Positions 40,240-49,446 of a DNA stretch of 64,000 bases are shown one piece after another. The translations under genes and the position numbers were made by a program. Each line of letters opens with the position of its first letter. The first letter of the stretch is position 1. Under the pieces are notes generated by a model, which saw only the letters and a program-made list of their open reading frames with translations, was not told the DNA's origin and made no database searches. Origin of the DNA: Hymenobacter convexus (lineage in GTDB: Bacteria; Bacteroidota; Bacteroidia; Cytophagales; Hymenobacteraceae); contig NZ_JAUQON010000005.1 in the NCBI RefSeq assembly GCF_030580955.1, positions 1 through 64,000 of the forward strand, given 5' to 3'.

Positions 40240-43231
40240 CCGCTATAAAAATACCCCCGCCGGCCCCTCGGCTAACCGCCCCGCCGAGCCCCGGCCCACG
40301 CGGCGCAACGAGGCGCGCGCCAACGGCCCGGCCCCCGAGCCCGCCCCGGCCAGCGCCGCCGAGCCCCGGCCCGCTGCCGCCAACGTGCCCAAAGCCGCCC
40401 GCCAAGCGCCGCCCGCCAAGCCCGCCCGCCCACCCCGCGAGCCGCGCGGCCCCCTGCCCGGCGTGGGCAAGGTGCTCGACGTGCTGCGCGACCGCCGTTT
40501 CCACCTGTTTGTGGGTTTTGGCCTGCTGCTGGGCAGTTTGTACCTCACCATTGCCTTCACCTCCTTCCTCTTCACCGGCCACGCCGACCAGAGCGTGGTG
40601 GCCGCCATGGGCACCATTCCGACGAAGGAAGCCGGGCAGGAATCGGGCAACTGGCTGGGCCTGCTCGGAGCCTGGGCGGCGCAGTTGTTCATTTACAAGC
40701 TGTTTGGCGTGGCGGCGTATGCCCTCATTCCCATCGTGTTTTTTCTGGGGGCGAAGATTGTGTTTCGCACCGCCAAGGTTTCGGTGAGTTATGTGATGGC
40801 GCTGGGCCTGTTCACGATGGCCTGGCTGAGCGTGCTACTGGGCTATGTGGTGGTGACGCTGGCCACGCCCGGTGCCGACCCGGTGCTGGCCCACCGCCTC
40901 GATTTCCTGTGCGGCGGCGTGGGCTTTGAGGCCGCCTCCTGGCTCGACAGCCTCATCGGCTGGGGCACGGTGCTGCTGCTGGCCTTCGCGCTGATTTCGT
41001 TTGTGGTGTTCTTCTTCAACGTCACCAGCCTCAACCTGGGCCGTTTCCGAAGCCTCAGCACCGAAGACGACGCCGAGGAGGACGCCGAGCTGGAAGCTGA
41101 AATTGCCGCCGAACAGGCCGCCGCTGCCGCCCCCGTGGCCGCGCCAGCCGCGCCGCAAATGACGCTGAAAACGCGCCCCGCCGCCCCCGAAATCATGGTC
41201 ACTTCGGCGGCCTCGGTATCTGCCGGTGGTGCCCAGGCCGCCGGCCCGGCCCTGCAGCTCCACGACGACGAGCCGGAAGAAACCCCAGTTCCGCAGGAGT
41301 TCGAGCCGGCCCCCCGCATAGGCGCCGGCCTGCCGCTGAGCGTGGCTGGCGCCGTGGTGGCGCCGGCCGTTTCGGCGGGTGTTTCTGCGGCCTCGGCCGC
41401 TACGACTGCCACGTCAGCCACTGCCGGGGCCGCCCTGCCGCTGGCCGTGAGCGGCCCGTCATTCTCCTTCGAATTGCCCGTGGCCGAACCGGAGCCCGCC
41501 GTGGCTCCTGCCGTGCCGGCATCCACCATTCCCACGCCGCTGTCGCTGGCCGACCTGGCCGATGGCGACATGCCCGCCGTGGCGCCATTGCTGCCCGTAG
41601 TGCCGGCCGCCCCGCGCCCGCTCGAAATCACCGTGCCGGGCCGCGACGACCTGGACCCCAACGCCGGGGCCGATATCGCCGCCGTGGCCGACGAGGACGA
41701 GGACGCCATGCCGCCCGGCAACTACGACCCCACGCTGGACCTCGCGCGCTTCCAGTTCCCCACCCTGGAGCTGCTCAACGACTATGGCATCCCCAAAGCC
41801 CAGGTAACCAAGGAGGAACTCGAAGCCAACAAGGACCGCATTGTGGAGACGCTGGGGCACTACGGCATCGGCATCGCTAGCATCAAGGCCACCATCGGGC
41901 CCACGGTCACGCTCTATGAGATTGTGCCCGAAGTGGGCGTGCGCATCTCCAAAATCAAGAGCCTGGAAGATGATATTGCCTTGAGTTTGGCCGCGTTGGG
42001 CATCCGCATTATCGCGCCCATTCCGGGCAAAGGCACCATCGGCATCGAGGTGCCGAACACGAAGAAGGAAATGGTGAGCATCCGTTCGGTGCTGGGCTCG
42101 GAGAAGTTTGCCAAGACCGAAATGGACCTGCCCATCGCCTTCGGCCGCACCATCACCAACGAGGTGTTCGTGGCCGATTTGGCCAAGATGCCCCACCTGC
42201 TCATGGCCGGCGCCACGGGCCAGGGCAAGTCGGTAGGCCTGAACGTGATTCTGGCCTCGCTGCTCTACAAGCGCCACCCGGCCACGCTAAAATTCGTGCT
42301 CGTCGACCCCAAAAAGGTAGAACTGAGCATCTTCAACAAGATTGAGCGCCACTACCTGGCCAAGCTGCCCGACACCGACGAGGCCATCATCACCGATACC
42401 AAGAAGGTGGTGAACACGCTCAACTCGCTCTGCATGGAGATGGACCGGCGCTACGACCTCCTCAAGGAAGCCGGCTGCCGCAACCTGAAGGAGTACAACG
42501 CCAAGTTCATCGAGCGCCGGCTGAACCCCAAAAAGGGCCACCGCTTCCTGCCTTTCATCGTGCTGGTGATTGACGAGCTGGCCGACCTGATGATGACGGC
42601 CGGTAAGGAAGTGGAAACGCCCATTGCCCGCTTGGCCCAGCTGGCCCGCGCCATCGGCATTCACCTCATCGTGGCTACCCAGCGCCCCTCGGTAAACGTA
42701 ATTACCGGCATCATCAAGGCCAACTTCCCCTGCCGCATCTCCTTTAAGGTGACCAGCAAAATCGACTCGCGCACCATTCTCGACACCGGCGGGGCCGACC
42801 AACTCATCGGCCAGGGCGACATGCTGTTCTCGGCCGGCTCAGACCTGATTCGCGTGCAGTGCGCCTTCATCGACACGCCCGAGGTGGACCGCGTCTGCGA
42901 CTTCATTGGCGAGCAGCAGGGCTACTCCGATGCCTACCTACTGCCCGAAGTGGCCGGGGCCGACGGCGACGCGGGCAGCGGCAACGAAGAAATGGACCCT
43001 TCGGAGCGCGACACCATGTTTGAGGAAGCCGCCCGCTGCATTGTGCTGCACCAGCAGGGCAGCACCTCGCTGCTGCAGCGCAAGCTCAAGCTGGGCTACA
43101 ACCGCGCCGGCCGCCTCATCGACCAGCTTCAGCACGCCGGCATCGTGGGGCCGTTCGAGGGCAGCAAGGCCCGCGACGTGCTCATTCCGGATGAATATCA
43201 GTTGGAGCAACTGCTCAATTCGATGAAGTAG
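40229..43231 (+). CDS. ftsK: DNA translocase FtsK
   Basis: A 1000-residue septal DNA pump. After a Pro/Ala-rich N-terminus, about four membrane segments lie between residues 88 and 267. A long Ala/Pro/Glu-rich linker extends to about 500. The motor domain holds Walker A (GATGQGKSVGLN, near 660) and Walker B (FIVLVIDELADLMM), followed by ATQRPSVNVITG. The C-terminal gamma domain (from about residue 930, GSTSLLQRKLKLGYNRAGRL) reads KOPS and contacts XerD. It follows xerD and precedes a LolA gene, a usual order in Bacteroidota. Confidence 0.96.
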   Translation: MADNRYKNTPAGPSANRPAEPRPTRRNEARANGPAPEPAPASAAEPRPAAANVPKAARQAPPAKPARPPREPRGPLPGVGKVLDVLRDRRFHLFVGFGLLLGSLYLTIAFTSFLFTGHADQSVVAAMGTIPTKEAGQESGNWLGLLGAWAAQLFIYKLFGVAAYALIPIVFFLGAKIVFRTAKVSVSYVMALGLFTMAWLSVLLGYVVVTLATPGADPVLAHRLDFLCGGVGFEAASWLDSLIGWGTVLLLAFALISFVVFFFNVTSLNLGRFRSLSTEDDAEEDAELEAEIAAEQAAAAAPVAAPAAPQMTLKTRPAAPEIMVTSAASVSAGGAQAAGPALQLHDDEPEETPVPQEFEPAPRIGAGLPLSVAGAVVAPAVSAGVSAASAATTATSATAGAALPLAVSGPSFSFELPVAEPEPAVAPAVPASTIPTPLSLADLADGDMPAVAPLLPVVPAAPRPLEITVPGRDDLDPNAGADIAAVADEDEDAMPPGNYDPTLDLARFQFPTLELLNDYGIPKAQVTKEELEANKDRIVETLGHYGIGIASIKATIGPTVTLYEIVPEVGVRISKIKSLEDDIALSLAALGIRIIAPIPGKGTIGIEVPNTKKEMVSIRSVLGSEKFAKTEMDLPIAFGRTITNEVFVADLAKMPHLLMAGATGQGKSVGLNVILASLLYKRHPATLKFVLVDPKKVELSIFNKIERHYLAKLPDTDEAIITDTKKVVNTLNSLCMEMDRRYDLLKEAGCRNLKEYNAKFIERRLNPKKGHRFLPFIVLVIDELADLMMTAGKEVETPIARLAQLARAIGIHLIVATQRPSVNVITGIIKANFPCRISFKVTSKIDSRTILDTGGADQLIGQGDMLFSAGSDLIRVQCAFIDTPEVDRVCDFIGEQQGYSDAYLLPEVAGADGDAGSGNEEMDPSERDTMFEEAARCIVLHQQGSTSLLQRKLKLGYNRAGRLIDQLQHAGIVGPFEGSKARDVLIPDEYQLEQLLNSMK

Positions 43232-43232
43232 A

Positions 43233-43267
43233 GCGGGTGCCGCAAAACGAAATTTTGCGGCACCCGC
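43233..43267 (+). terminator. Hairpin after ftsK
   Basis: GCGGGTGCCGCAAAA pairs with TTTTGCGGCACCCGC, beginning 1 bp after the ftsK stop codon. It is followed by only a short T tract (CCTTTT), so it may be an attenuator rather than a full terminator before lolA. Confidence 0.75.
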
Positions 43268-43351
43268 GCCTTTTGGCCGGACGTTTGTTAAGCAGAATCC
43301 GTATCAGGGTTTTCAAACCCCGCACAGCGCCTTTTGAACATTCCTCTTCTA

Positions 43352-43996
43352 ATGAAAAAATCAATTTCCTTCTTGCTGCTCGCCGTTTCGCTGGCTTTGC
43401 CCGCTGCGGCTCAGCAAGACCCCAAAGCTGGCAAAATCCTCGACCAGATGAGCGCCAAGTATCAGGCATTGAAGGCTTTCCAGGCTACTTTTACCCAGAC
43501 ACTGGAAAACCCCGGTGCCAAGGTGAAGCAAAACATCAACGGCGACATTGTGGTGAGCGGCCAGAAATTCCGCCTCAAAATCAGCGGCCAGGAAGTCATT
43601 AACGACGGCAAAACCACCTGGACGTATCTGAAGAACGAGAACGAGGTGAACATCTCGGATTCGGACCCGGACTCGCAGGATATGTCGCCCTCCCAGATTT
43701 ATACGATGTATAAAAAGGGCTACAAGTACACCTACGTGCAGCAGGTGACCGAAGGCGGCGAGCCCCTCGATGTGATTGAGCTGGCGCCCGAAAACCGCCA
43801 GAATGACGTGTTTAAAGTGCGCCTGAAGGTGCGCAAGAAGGATGCGTCGGTGAAAAGCTGGCAGATGTTCAAAAAGAACGGCAACCAGTACACCTTCCTC
43901 ATCAAAAACTTCAAGCCCAACCCCCCCACCGACGCTGGCACCTTTGCCTTCGACAAAGCCAAGTACAAAGGCGTGAAAGTGGTGGACCTACGTTAA
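43352..43996 (+). CDS. LolA-family outer-membrane lipoprotein carrier
   Basis: A 214-residue periplasmic protein with a signal peptide (KKSISFLLLAVSLALPAAAQ). The beta-sheet core fits LolA: ATFTQTLENPGAKVKQNING near residue 50, GKTTWTYLKNENEV near 90, and FKPNPPTDAGTFAF at the end. LolA carries lipoproteins across the periplasm. Start at 43352 is the Met before the Lys pair of the signal peptide. Confidence 0.88.
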   Translation: MKKSISFLLLAVSLALPAAAQQDPKAGKILDQMSAKYQALKAFQATFTQTLENPGAKVKQNINGDIVVSGQKFRLKISGQEVINDGKTTWTYLKNENEVNISDSDPDSQDMSPSQIYTMYKKGYKYTYVQQVTEGGEPLDVIELAPENRQNDVFKVRLKVRKKDASVKSWQMFKKNGNQYTFLIKNFKPNPPTDAGTFAFDKAKYKGVKVVDLR

Positions 43997-44020
43997 GCTC
44001 CGCAAATAACTTGATTTAAG

Positions 44021-44052
44021 AAACGGCCCGCTTCGAAAGAGGCGGGCCGTTT
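44021..44052 (+). terminator. Rho-independent terminator after lolA
   Basis: AAACGGCCCGC pairs with GCGGGCCGTTT around a 10-bp loop, followed by a short T run. A promoter box begins at its last base pair. Confidence 0.85.
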
Positions 44053-44060
44053 TACATTTG
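44053..44060 (+). promoter_or_regulatory. Putative -7 box for the DUF2851 gene
   Basis: TACATTTG, matching TAnnTTTG, 4 bp before the ATG at 44065. Predicts a leaderless mRNA; the upstream -33 region would lie within the terminator hairpin. Confidence 0.65.
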
Positions 44061-44064
44061 TCCC

Positions 44065-45366
44065 ATGCGCGAAGACTTTCTCCATTACGTTTGGCAGCAC
44101 CAGTATTTCGACAAGCTGGATTTGCGCACCACTGATGGAGAAGAAATCCAGGTGCTGCGGCCCGGCCACCGCAACGCCGATGCCGGCCCCGACTTCCTGA
44201 ACGCCCGCCTGCGCATTGGCGAGGTGGAGTGGAACGGGGCCGTGGAAATTCACCTGCGCGCTTCCGACTGGGCCCGCCACAACCACCAAACCGACCTCAA
44301 GTACGACCAGGTAATACTGCACGTGGTAGGCAGCGCCGATGCCGACGTGCGCCGCACCAACGGCAGCCTCATCCCCGCGCTGCCCCTGCAGGCCCGGCTG
44401 GCGCCCGAGCTGCTGGCCCGCTATACCGCCCTGGTAGAAGTTCCCGCCGCCGCGCCATTGCCCTGCGCTCCGCTGCTCGACTTGGTGCCCGAAATCACGA
44501 AAACGATGATGACCGAGCGCGCCCTGCTCGAGCGCGTGGAGCGCAAGGCCGACACCATTATGGAGCTGCACCAGGCGCTGGGGCAGGACTGGGAAGCCAC
44601 CGCCTACCACGCGCTGATGGCTGCTTTTGGCTTCCAGAAAAACAGTGAGCCGCTAGCCCGGCTGGCCAAGGCCCTGCCGCTGGCCGTGCTCCGCCGGCAC
44701 CGGCACGACCAGCGCCAGCTCGAAGCGCTGCTGTTTGGCCAGGCTGGGTTTCTGGTTGAAAATGAGGAGACAAACGGCGACGACTACATTCGGGACTTGA
44801 GGCAGGAACACGAGTTTTTGCGGCACAAATACAGCTTAGGCGAGGCCGCGCTGCGGGTGCACGAGTGGAATTACCTGCGCCTGCGGCCGGCCAACTTCCC
44901 GCCCGTGCGGCTGGGCCAGCTGGCCGGCTTGCTACACGCCCGGCCCGCGCTGTTCGATGCGCTGCTCACGGCCCAAAGCGTAGCGGCGCTCACCGACTTT
45001 TTTCAGGCGCCCGCGCCCGCCTATTGGCGCACGCACTTCCGGCCCGGGCGGCCGGGCAAGGTGCCGGCCCTGGGCAAAAGCAGCATCGACCTGCTCGTTA
45101 CCAACGTGGTGGTGCCGCTGCGCGTGGCCTACGCCCGCTACGTGGATAAGCCCGAAGTAGTGGAAAGCAGCGTGGCCCTGCTCGGCCAATTGCCCGCTGA
45201 GCACAACCAGTTCACGGATGTATACGAGGCCCTGGGCTTCACGCACCGCTCGGCGGCCGACTCGCAGGGCTTGCTGGCCTTGCACAAAACGTACTGCGTC
45301 CCGCGTCGTTGCCTGCACTGCGCCATTGGCGGCCGGCTGGTGCAGCAACCCCGCATTGCTCGATGA
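44065..45366 (+). CDS. DUF2851 family protein
   Basis: A 433-residue soluble protein of a Bacteroidota-typical family. The N-terminal segment MREDFLHYVWQHQYFDKLDL and GPDFLNARLRIGEVEWNGAV are characteristic, and the C-terminus has CVPRRCLHCAIG. No function is established. The ATG follows a promoter box by 4 bp. Its stop codon overlaps the next gene's start (ATGA). Confidence 0.88.
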   Translation: MREDFLHYVWQHQYFDKLDLRTTDGEEIQVLRPGHRNADAGPDFLNARLRIGEVEWNGAVEIHLRASDWARHNHQTDLKYDQVILHVVGSADADVRRTNGSLIPALPLQARLAPELLARYTALVEVPAAAPLPCAPLLDLVPEITKTMMTERALLERVERKADTIMELHQALGQDWEATAYHALMAAFGFQKNSEPLARLAKALPLAVLRRHRHDQRQLEALLFGQAGFLVENEETNGDDYIRDLRQEHEFLRHKYSLGEAALRVHEWNYLRLRPANFPPVRLGQLAGLLHARPALFDALLTAQSVAALTDFFQAPAPAYWRTHFRPGRPGKVPALGKSSIDLLVTNVVVPLRVAYARYVDKPEVVESSVALLGQLPAEHNQFTDVYEALGFTHRSAADSQGLLALHKTYCVPRRCLHCAIGGRLVQQPRIAR

Positions 45367-46727
45367 TAAACGAACTAGCCCTTCTGCTGATAAAACTAGC
45401 GGTAGCCGTCGGGGTGAATGCGCTTTTCCTGCTGTGGCTGCTGCCGTGGGTGGCCCGGCAATGGGGCGAAGCCACCGGTTGGTGGCGTGGCGCTTTCGCG
45501 CTGGGCATGGGCCTGCGGCTGGGCACCGGGCTGGCAAAACACTGGCACCTGAAGCTGGATGCCAACTACATGAGTTCGGTGGGCGATGTGGTGACGGAGC
45601 AGCTGTGGCTGGACCCGTGGAATTTCGTGCAAATGCTGACCCAATCGGTCACGGTATTGCCGAACGTGACAGGTAAGTATTTATTCGTTTACCAAAGCAG
45701 TTCCAATACCTGGAACATGGCTAAGATATTGTCCCTTTTGAACTTAGGTTCTTTGGGTTGTGCTCAGGTAAACGCGCTGTACCTGAGTGTATTCGCATTC
45801 GTTGGGTGCTGGGTGTTGGTACGGGCCCTGGCCACCTGCTTTCCGGGCACGCCCGCCGGAGCCGGGGTGGTGGCTTTGTTGGTATGGCCCTCGGTGTGGT
45901 TCTGGGCCACGGGCATCAGCAAGGAAGCCGTGCTGTTGGGGTCGGGCGCGTGGCTCACGGCTCGGGTGCTGGCCTGGCTGTACGCCGGCAAGGCGGCCGG
46001 CTCGGCACGGGGCGGCGGCTGGTGGGCCGGCACGGCCGCGCTGGCGGTTTTGCACGTGGCGATGCGCTATTTTTTTGCCTTGCCGCTGCTGGCCGTGTTG
46101 GCAGGGCTGGCGGTAGGGCGGGGGCTGGAGGGCCTGCTGCCGCGGCGGTGGGCGGCGGTGCTGGGAGTAGTGGCGGTGTTTGGCGCCGGAGTCTGGATAG
46201 GGCCGGAAATCAGCGTGGCGTTTCGGCTCAATAAGTTTGTCTATCAGGTTATTAAGGTATACAGCTTCGATGTGGTGCAGTCGGCCGACCGTCCGCATTT
46301 TGAGTACCCCAATTTGCGGCCGACGGCCAGCAGCATTGCGGCTCACGCCCCGCAGGCAGTGGCCAACGTCCTCACCCAGCCGTGGCCGGGGCAGTCGCGC
46401 CAGCCGCTGTATTTGGCGGCGGGGCTGGAAAACGCGGTGCTGCTACTCCTGCTGGCGCTGGCGGTGTGGGCACTGGTGCGCGGGCGCGGGGGGCACCTGC
46501 CCTTCGGTGTGGTGTTCGCGCTGAGCGTGTTTTGCTTGTTGCTGGCCTTTCTTATTGGCATCACCACGCCCAATCTGGGCTCGTTGCACCGCTACCGGAG
46601 TACCCTGTTGCCCTTTTTGTTGCTGCTGCTGCTGCAAAACGACTACGCGGCCAAGGGCCTGCGCCGCTTGCTTGCGCGCGTTGGTTCGCTAATCCAGACC
46701 CGGCCCGGACGCACGCCAAACGCGTAA
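45363..46727 (+). CDS. Multi-pass membrane protein of unknown function
   Basis: A 454-residue protein with roughly nine to eleven hydrophobic segments. Start at 45363 (MINELALLLIKLAVAVGVNA) overlaps the DUF2851 stop by 4 bp, so the two are translationally coupled. A conserved-looking loop (WPSVWFWATGISKEAVLLGS, near residue 180) and the luminal-like region near 280-340 suggest a glycan polymerase or transferase-like architecture, but I do not recognise the family. The next gene encodes a NeuD-like acetyltransferase, compatible with surface-glycan work. Confidence 0.7.
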   Translation: MINELALLLIKLAVAVGVNALFLLWLLPWVARQWGEATGWWRGAFALGMGLRLGTGLAKHWHLKLDANYMSSVGDVVTEQLWLDPWNFVQMLTQSVTVLPNVTGKYLFVYQSSSNTWNMAKILSLLNLGSLGCAQVNALYLSVFAFVGCWVLVRALATCFPGTPAGAGVVALLVWPSVWFWATGISKEAVLLGSGAWLTARVLAWLYAGKAAGSARGGGWWAGTAALAVLHVAMRYFFALPLLAVLAGLAVGRGLEGLLPRRWAAVLGVVAVFGAGVWIGPEISVAFRLNKFVYQVIKVYSFDVVQSADRPHFEYPNLRPTASSIAAHAPQAVANVLTQPWPGQSRQPLYLAAGLENAVLLLLLALAVWALVRGRGGHLPFGVVFALSVFCLLLAFLIGITTPNLGSLHRYRSTLLPFLLLLLLQNDYAAKGLRRLLARVGSLIQTRPGRTPNA

Positions 46728-46732
46728 CTTTG
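46725..46732 (+). promoter_or_regulatory. Putative -7 box for the NeuD-like gene
   Basis: TAACTTTG, matching TAnnTTTG. It overlaps the stop codon of the upstream membrane protein gene and lies 63 bp before the NeuD-like ATG, and 4 bp before a short upstream ORF. Confidence 0.55.
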
Positions 46733-46736
46733 CACC

Positions 46737-46877
46737 ATGGCGTTGCCGCGGCCGGACATTTTTCCCCGCCCCGTGCCACGCCTGCCTCTCCCTAAATGGA
46801 AAATCCCGTTATCATTCTTGGTGCCCAAACCGTGGGCACTGCCGCCCTCGATGCCTTTCTATCCAACGACGTGGTAG
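46737..46877 (+). other. 46-codon upstream ORF overlapping the NeuD-like gene
   Basis: The first ATG after the promoter box (46737) opens a Pro-rich frame (MALPRPDIFPRPVPRLPLPK at the start) that ends at TAG 46875-46877, overlapping the NeuD-like start out of frame. Could be a leader peptide or chance. Confidence 0.3.
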
Positions 46878-47428
46878 TGTACTGCCTGCTCGACGACGAT
46901 AAAAAACTGCAGGGCACCGAACTGCTCGATGTGCCCGTGATGGGCAACACTGACGACGGCGAGTTGCTGAAGCTGCTGGGCAAAAAGTGCGAAGTATTTG
47001 TGGCCACCGAGGACACCGCCAGCCGCCGCAGCCTCACCGAAATGCTACGCAACGAGTACGAAGCAGTGCCCGTGAATGCCATTCACGAGCGCGCCAGCGT
47101 CTCAAACCACGCCACCCTGGGCCACGGCAACTACGTGGGCCCCAACGCCGTGGTAGCCGCTACCGCTACGCTTGGCGACGGTTGCCTGGTGGGCGCCAAC
47201 GCCGTGGTGGAATCCCGCGCTTCGGTGGGCAGCTTTGCCCAATTGGGCAGCGGCGCCCTGCTGGGGGCCGATGTGCAGGTGGGCGAGCTGGCCTTCATTG
47301 GCGCGGGCGCCGTGGTGGTGGCCGGCGTGAAAATCGGCGACAAGGCCCGGGTTGGCGCGGGCTCGGTGGTAGTGGCCGATGTACCCAACGGCCAAACTGT
47401 ATTTGGCAACCCGGCTGTGAAAGTTTAA
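46796..47428 (+). CDS. NeuD-like sugar O-acetyltransferase
   Basis: A 210-residue hexapeptide-repeat acyltransferase. Residues 1-75 form a Rossmann-like sugar nucleotide-binding part (NPVIILGAQTVGTAALDAFL), and residues 95-200 hold hexapeptide repeats (LGHGNYVGPNAVVAATATLG and so on) forming a left-handed beta helix. The family acetylates sialic acid or UDP-sugar amines in surface glycan pathways. The substrate is unknown here. Confidence 0.85.
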   Translation: MENPVIILGAQTVGTAALDAFLSNDVVVYCLLDDDKKLQGTELLDVPVMGNTDDGELLKLLGKKCEVFVATEDTASRRSLTEMLRNEYEAVPVNAIHERASVSNHATLGHGNYVGPNAVVAATATLGDGCLVGANAVVESRASVGSFAQLGSGALLGADVQVGELAFIGAGAVVVAGVKIGDKARVGAGSVVVADVPNGQTVFGNPAVKV

Positions 47429-47430
47429 CT

Positions 47431-47521
47431 TTTAGTTGTCAGTTGCTCGTTGTCAGTTGTTAGTATTTCGATTAGGATACGCTTCAACTGACAGACAACT
47501 GACAACGAACAACTGACAACT
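47431..47521. repeat. Family C inverted repeat
   Basis: Two GTTGTCAGTTG modules at the left pair with CAACTGACAAC modules at the right. It ends directly at the trhO start codon (47522), leaving no Shine-Dalgarno sequence. Confidence 0.87.
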
Positions 47522-48466
47522 ATGAGCTACCAAGTTCTTCTTTATTACTGCTATACGCCCCTCGAAAACCCCGAGCAATTCCGCGACGAGCACCATCGCC
47601 TGTGCCTGGAGCTTGACTTACGCGGGCGCATCATTGTAGCGGCCGAGGGGCTGAATGGCACGGTATCGGGCACCGTGGAAAGCTGTGCCGCTTACATGGC
47701 CGCCGTGAAAGCCGACCCGCGCTTCGATGCGTTGGAGTTTAAGGTGGACGAGGTGGCCGCGCACACTTTCCAGAAGCTGCACGTGCGGGTGAAGCCCGAA
47801 ATTGTGCACAGCAGCCTGCGCCACGTGCGGCCCCACGAAAAAACCGGCCAGCACCTTTCGCCCGAAGAGTTTAAGGCGTTGAAGGACCGCGACGACGTGG
47901 TGGTGGTCGACGTGCGTTCGGACTACGAGTATAACCTCGGCCGCTTCAAAAACGCCGTGACGCTGGACATTGAGAACTTCCGCGACTTCCCGGAGCGGGT
48001 GGAGCGGCTGAAAGAATTCAAGGACAAAAAAATCCTGACTTACTGCACCGGCGGCGTGAAGTGCGAGAAAGCCAGCGCCTTTCTGCTGGAGCAGGGTTTC
48101 GAAAACGTGTACCAGCTGCACGGCGGCATCATAAAGTACGGCATTGAGGCCGGGGGCGAGGATTTCGACGGCCAGTGCTACGTGTTCGACAACCGCGTGG
48201 CCGTGGACGTGAACCGCGTGAATCCGACTGTCATTTCGCGCTGCCAGCACTGCCAGGCGCCCAGCAACCGCCTCATCAACTGCGCCAACCCGCACTGCAA
48301 TGCCCATCTGCCGCTGTGCGAGGCCTGCGGCGAAAAGCTGCAGGGCGCCTGCTCCGACGCCTGCGCCGTCCACCCCGACAAGCGCGTCTACGACGGCACC
48401 GGCGCCTACCCCAAGCTCAGCAACCACTACAACCCGGCGCAGGGCTTGGCCTCCTACAAAGCGTGA
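47522..48466 (+). CDS. trhO: Rhodanese-like tRNA uridine 5-hydroxylase
   Basis: A 314-residue UPF0176/YceA-type protein that makes 5-hydroxyuridine at position 34 of tRNAs by an oxygen-dependent route. The N-terminal acylphosphatase-like part (residues 1-95) is followed by a rhodanese domain with active-site Cys in TYCTGGVKCEKAS (near residue 176). The C-terminus is a Cys-rich zinc-type segment (CQHCQAPSNRLINC, LCEACGEKLQGAC). The ATG abuts a family C repeat. Confidence 0.92.
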   Translation: MSYQVLLYYCYTPLENPEQFRDEHHRLCLELDLRGRIIVAAEGLNGTVSGTVESCAAYMAAVKADPRFDALEFKVDEVAAHTFQKLHVRVKPEIVHSSLRHVRPHEKTGQHLSPEEFKALKDRDDVVVVDVRSDYEYNLGRFKNAVTLDIENFRDFPERVERLKEFKDKKILTYCTGGVKCEKASAFLLEQGFENVYQLHGGIIKYGIEAGGEDFDGQCYVFDNRVAVDVNRVNPTVISRCQHCQAPSNRLINCANPHCNAHLPLCEACGEKLQGACSDACAVHPDKRVYDGTGAYPKLSNHYNPAQGLASYKA

Positions 48467-48548
48467 AGTAAGCATCCGCTTGCCGTTCTTTGAGCCCCCG
48501 ATTCCCACCACCAATTCTTCCCGGCAAGCGCAGGCTTCCTACTCCACT

Positions 48549-49418
48549 ATGATTCCCAACTCCGAGCTCATCCTGAACCCCGACGGCAGCATTTATCACC
48601 TCAACCTGCTGCCCGACCACATTTCCGACACCATCCTCACCGTGGGCGACCCCGGCCGGGTGGCCCAGGTGAGCCGGCATTTCGACTCGGTGGAGTTTGA
48701 AACCACGCATCGCGAATTCGTGACGCACGTGGGCTACTACCGCGGCAAACGCATCACGGTGCTCAGCACCGGCATGGGCACCGACAACATCGACATCGTG
48801 ATGAACGAGCTGGATGCGCTGGTGAACATCGACTTCATGGCCCGCACCGTGCGCCCCGTTGAGGAGCGCATGAGCCTGCGCATCATCCGGCTGGGCACCA
48901 GCGGCAGCCTGCAGGCCGACGTGCCGATTGGCGCGATGCTGGCCACCGAGCACGCCGTGGGCCTCGACAGCCTGATGCAGTTCTACCCGCTGATGGAAAC
49001 CGGCCTCGAAACCGAAATTGCCACCGAACTGCAGCGCACCCTGGGCCTGCCCTTCGCGCCCTACGTGGTGCGCGGCTCCGATATCCTGCGTGAGCAGTTC
49101 GGTGCTGGCATGGTGATGGGCAATACGCTCACCTGTCCCGGTTTCTACGGCCCGCAAGGCCGCCGCCTGCGCCTCGACCTGCGCACGCCCGACTACATTT
49201 CGCGCCTCCAAAATTTCCGCCACCAGAGCGCCGAGGGCGAATTCCGCCTCAGCAACTTCGAAATGGAAACGGCCGGCTACTACTCGCTGGGCCGTCTGCT
49301 GGGCCACGAGGTGCTTTCGCTGAACGCCATCGTGGCCAACCGCGCTACCGGCGAATTCGCGGAGAATGCCGGCGCCGTGGTCGATGCCATGATTGAGCAG
49401 ACACTGCAGCGGCTGTAG
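48549..49418 (+). CDS. Nucleoside phosphorylase
   Basis: A 289-residue phosphorylase of the uridine/purine phosphorylase (PNP-UDP) family, acting in nucleoside salvage. Phosphate-binding VGDPGRV near residue 32, TGMGTDNIDIVMNELDALVN near 75, and FEMETAGYY near 234, with the Met-Glu pair that contacts the ribose. The pattern suggests uridine phosphorylase, but base specificity is uncertain. Start at 48549 (MIPNSELILNPDGSIYHLNL). Confidence 0.88.
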   Translation: MIPNSELILNPDGSIYHLNLLPDHISDTILTVGDPGRVAQVSRHFDSVEFETTHREFVTHVGYYRGKRITVLSTGMGTDNIDIVMNELDALVNIDFMARTVRPVEERMSLRIIRLGTSGSLQADVPIGAMLATEHAVGLDSLMQFYPLMETGLETEIATELQRTLGLPFAPYVVRGSDILREQFGAGMVMGNTLTCPGFYGPQGRRLRLDLRTPDYISRLQNFRHQSAEGEFRLSNFEMETAGYYSLGRLLGHEVLSLNAIVANRATGEFAENAGAVVDAMIEQTLQRL

Positions 49419-49446
49419 GTTGAGGCTGGTTCCTAGGGGAAAAAAG

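Noticed and set aside
41459..42277. Minus-strand ORFs opposite ftsK
   Set aside because: Shadow frames; FtsK motifs lie on the plus strand throughout.
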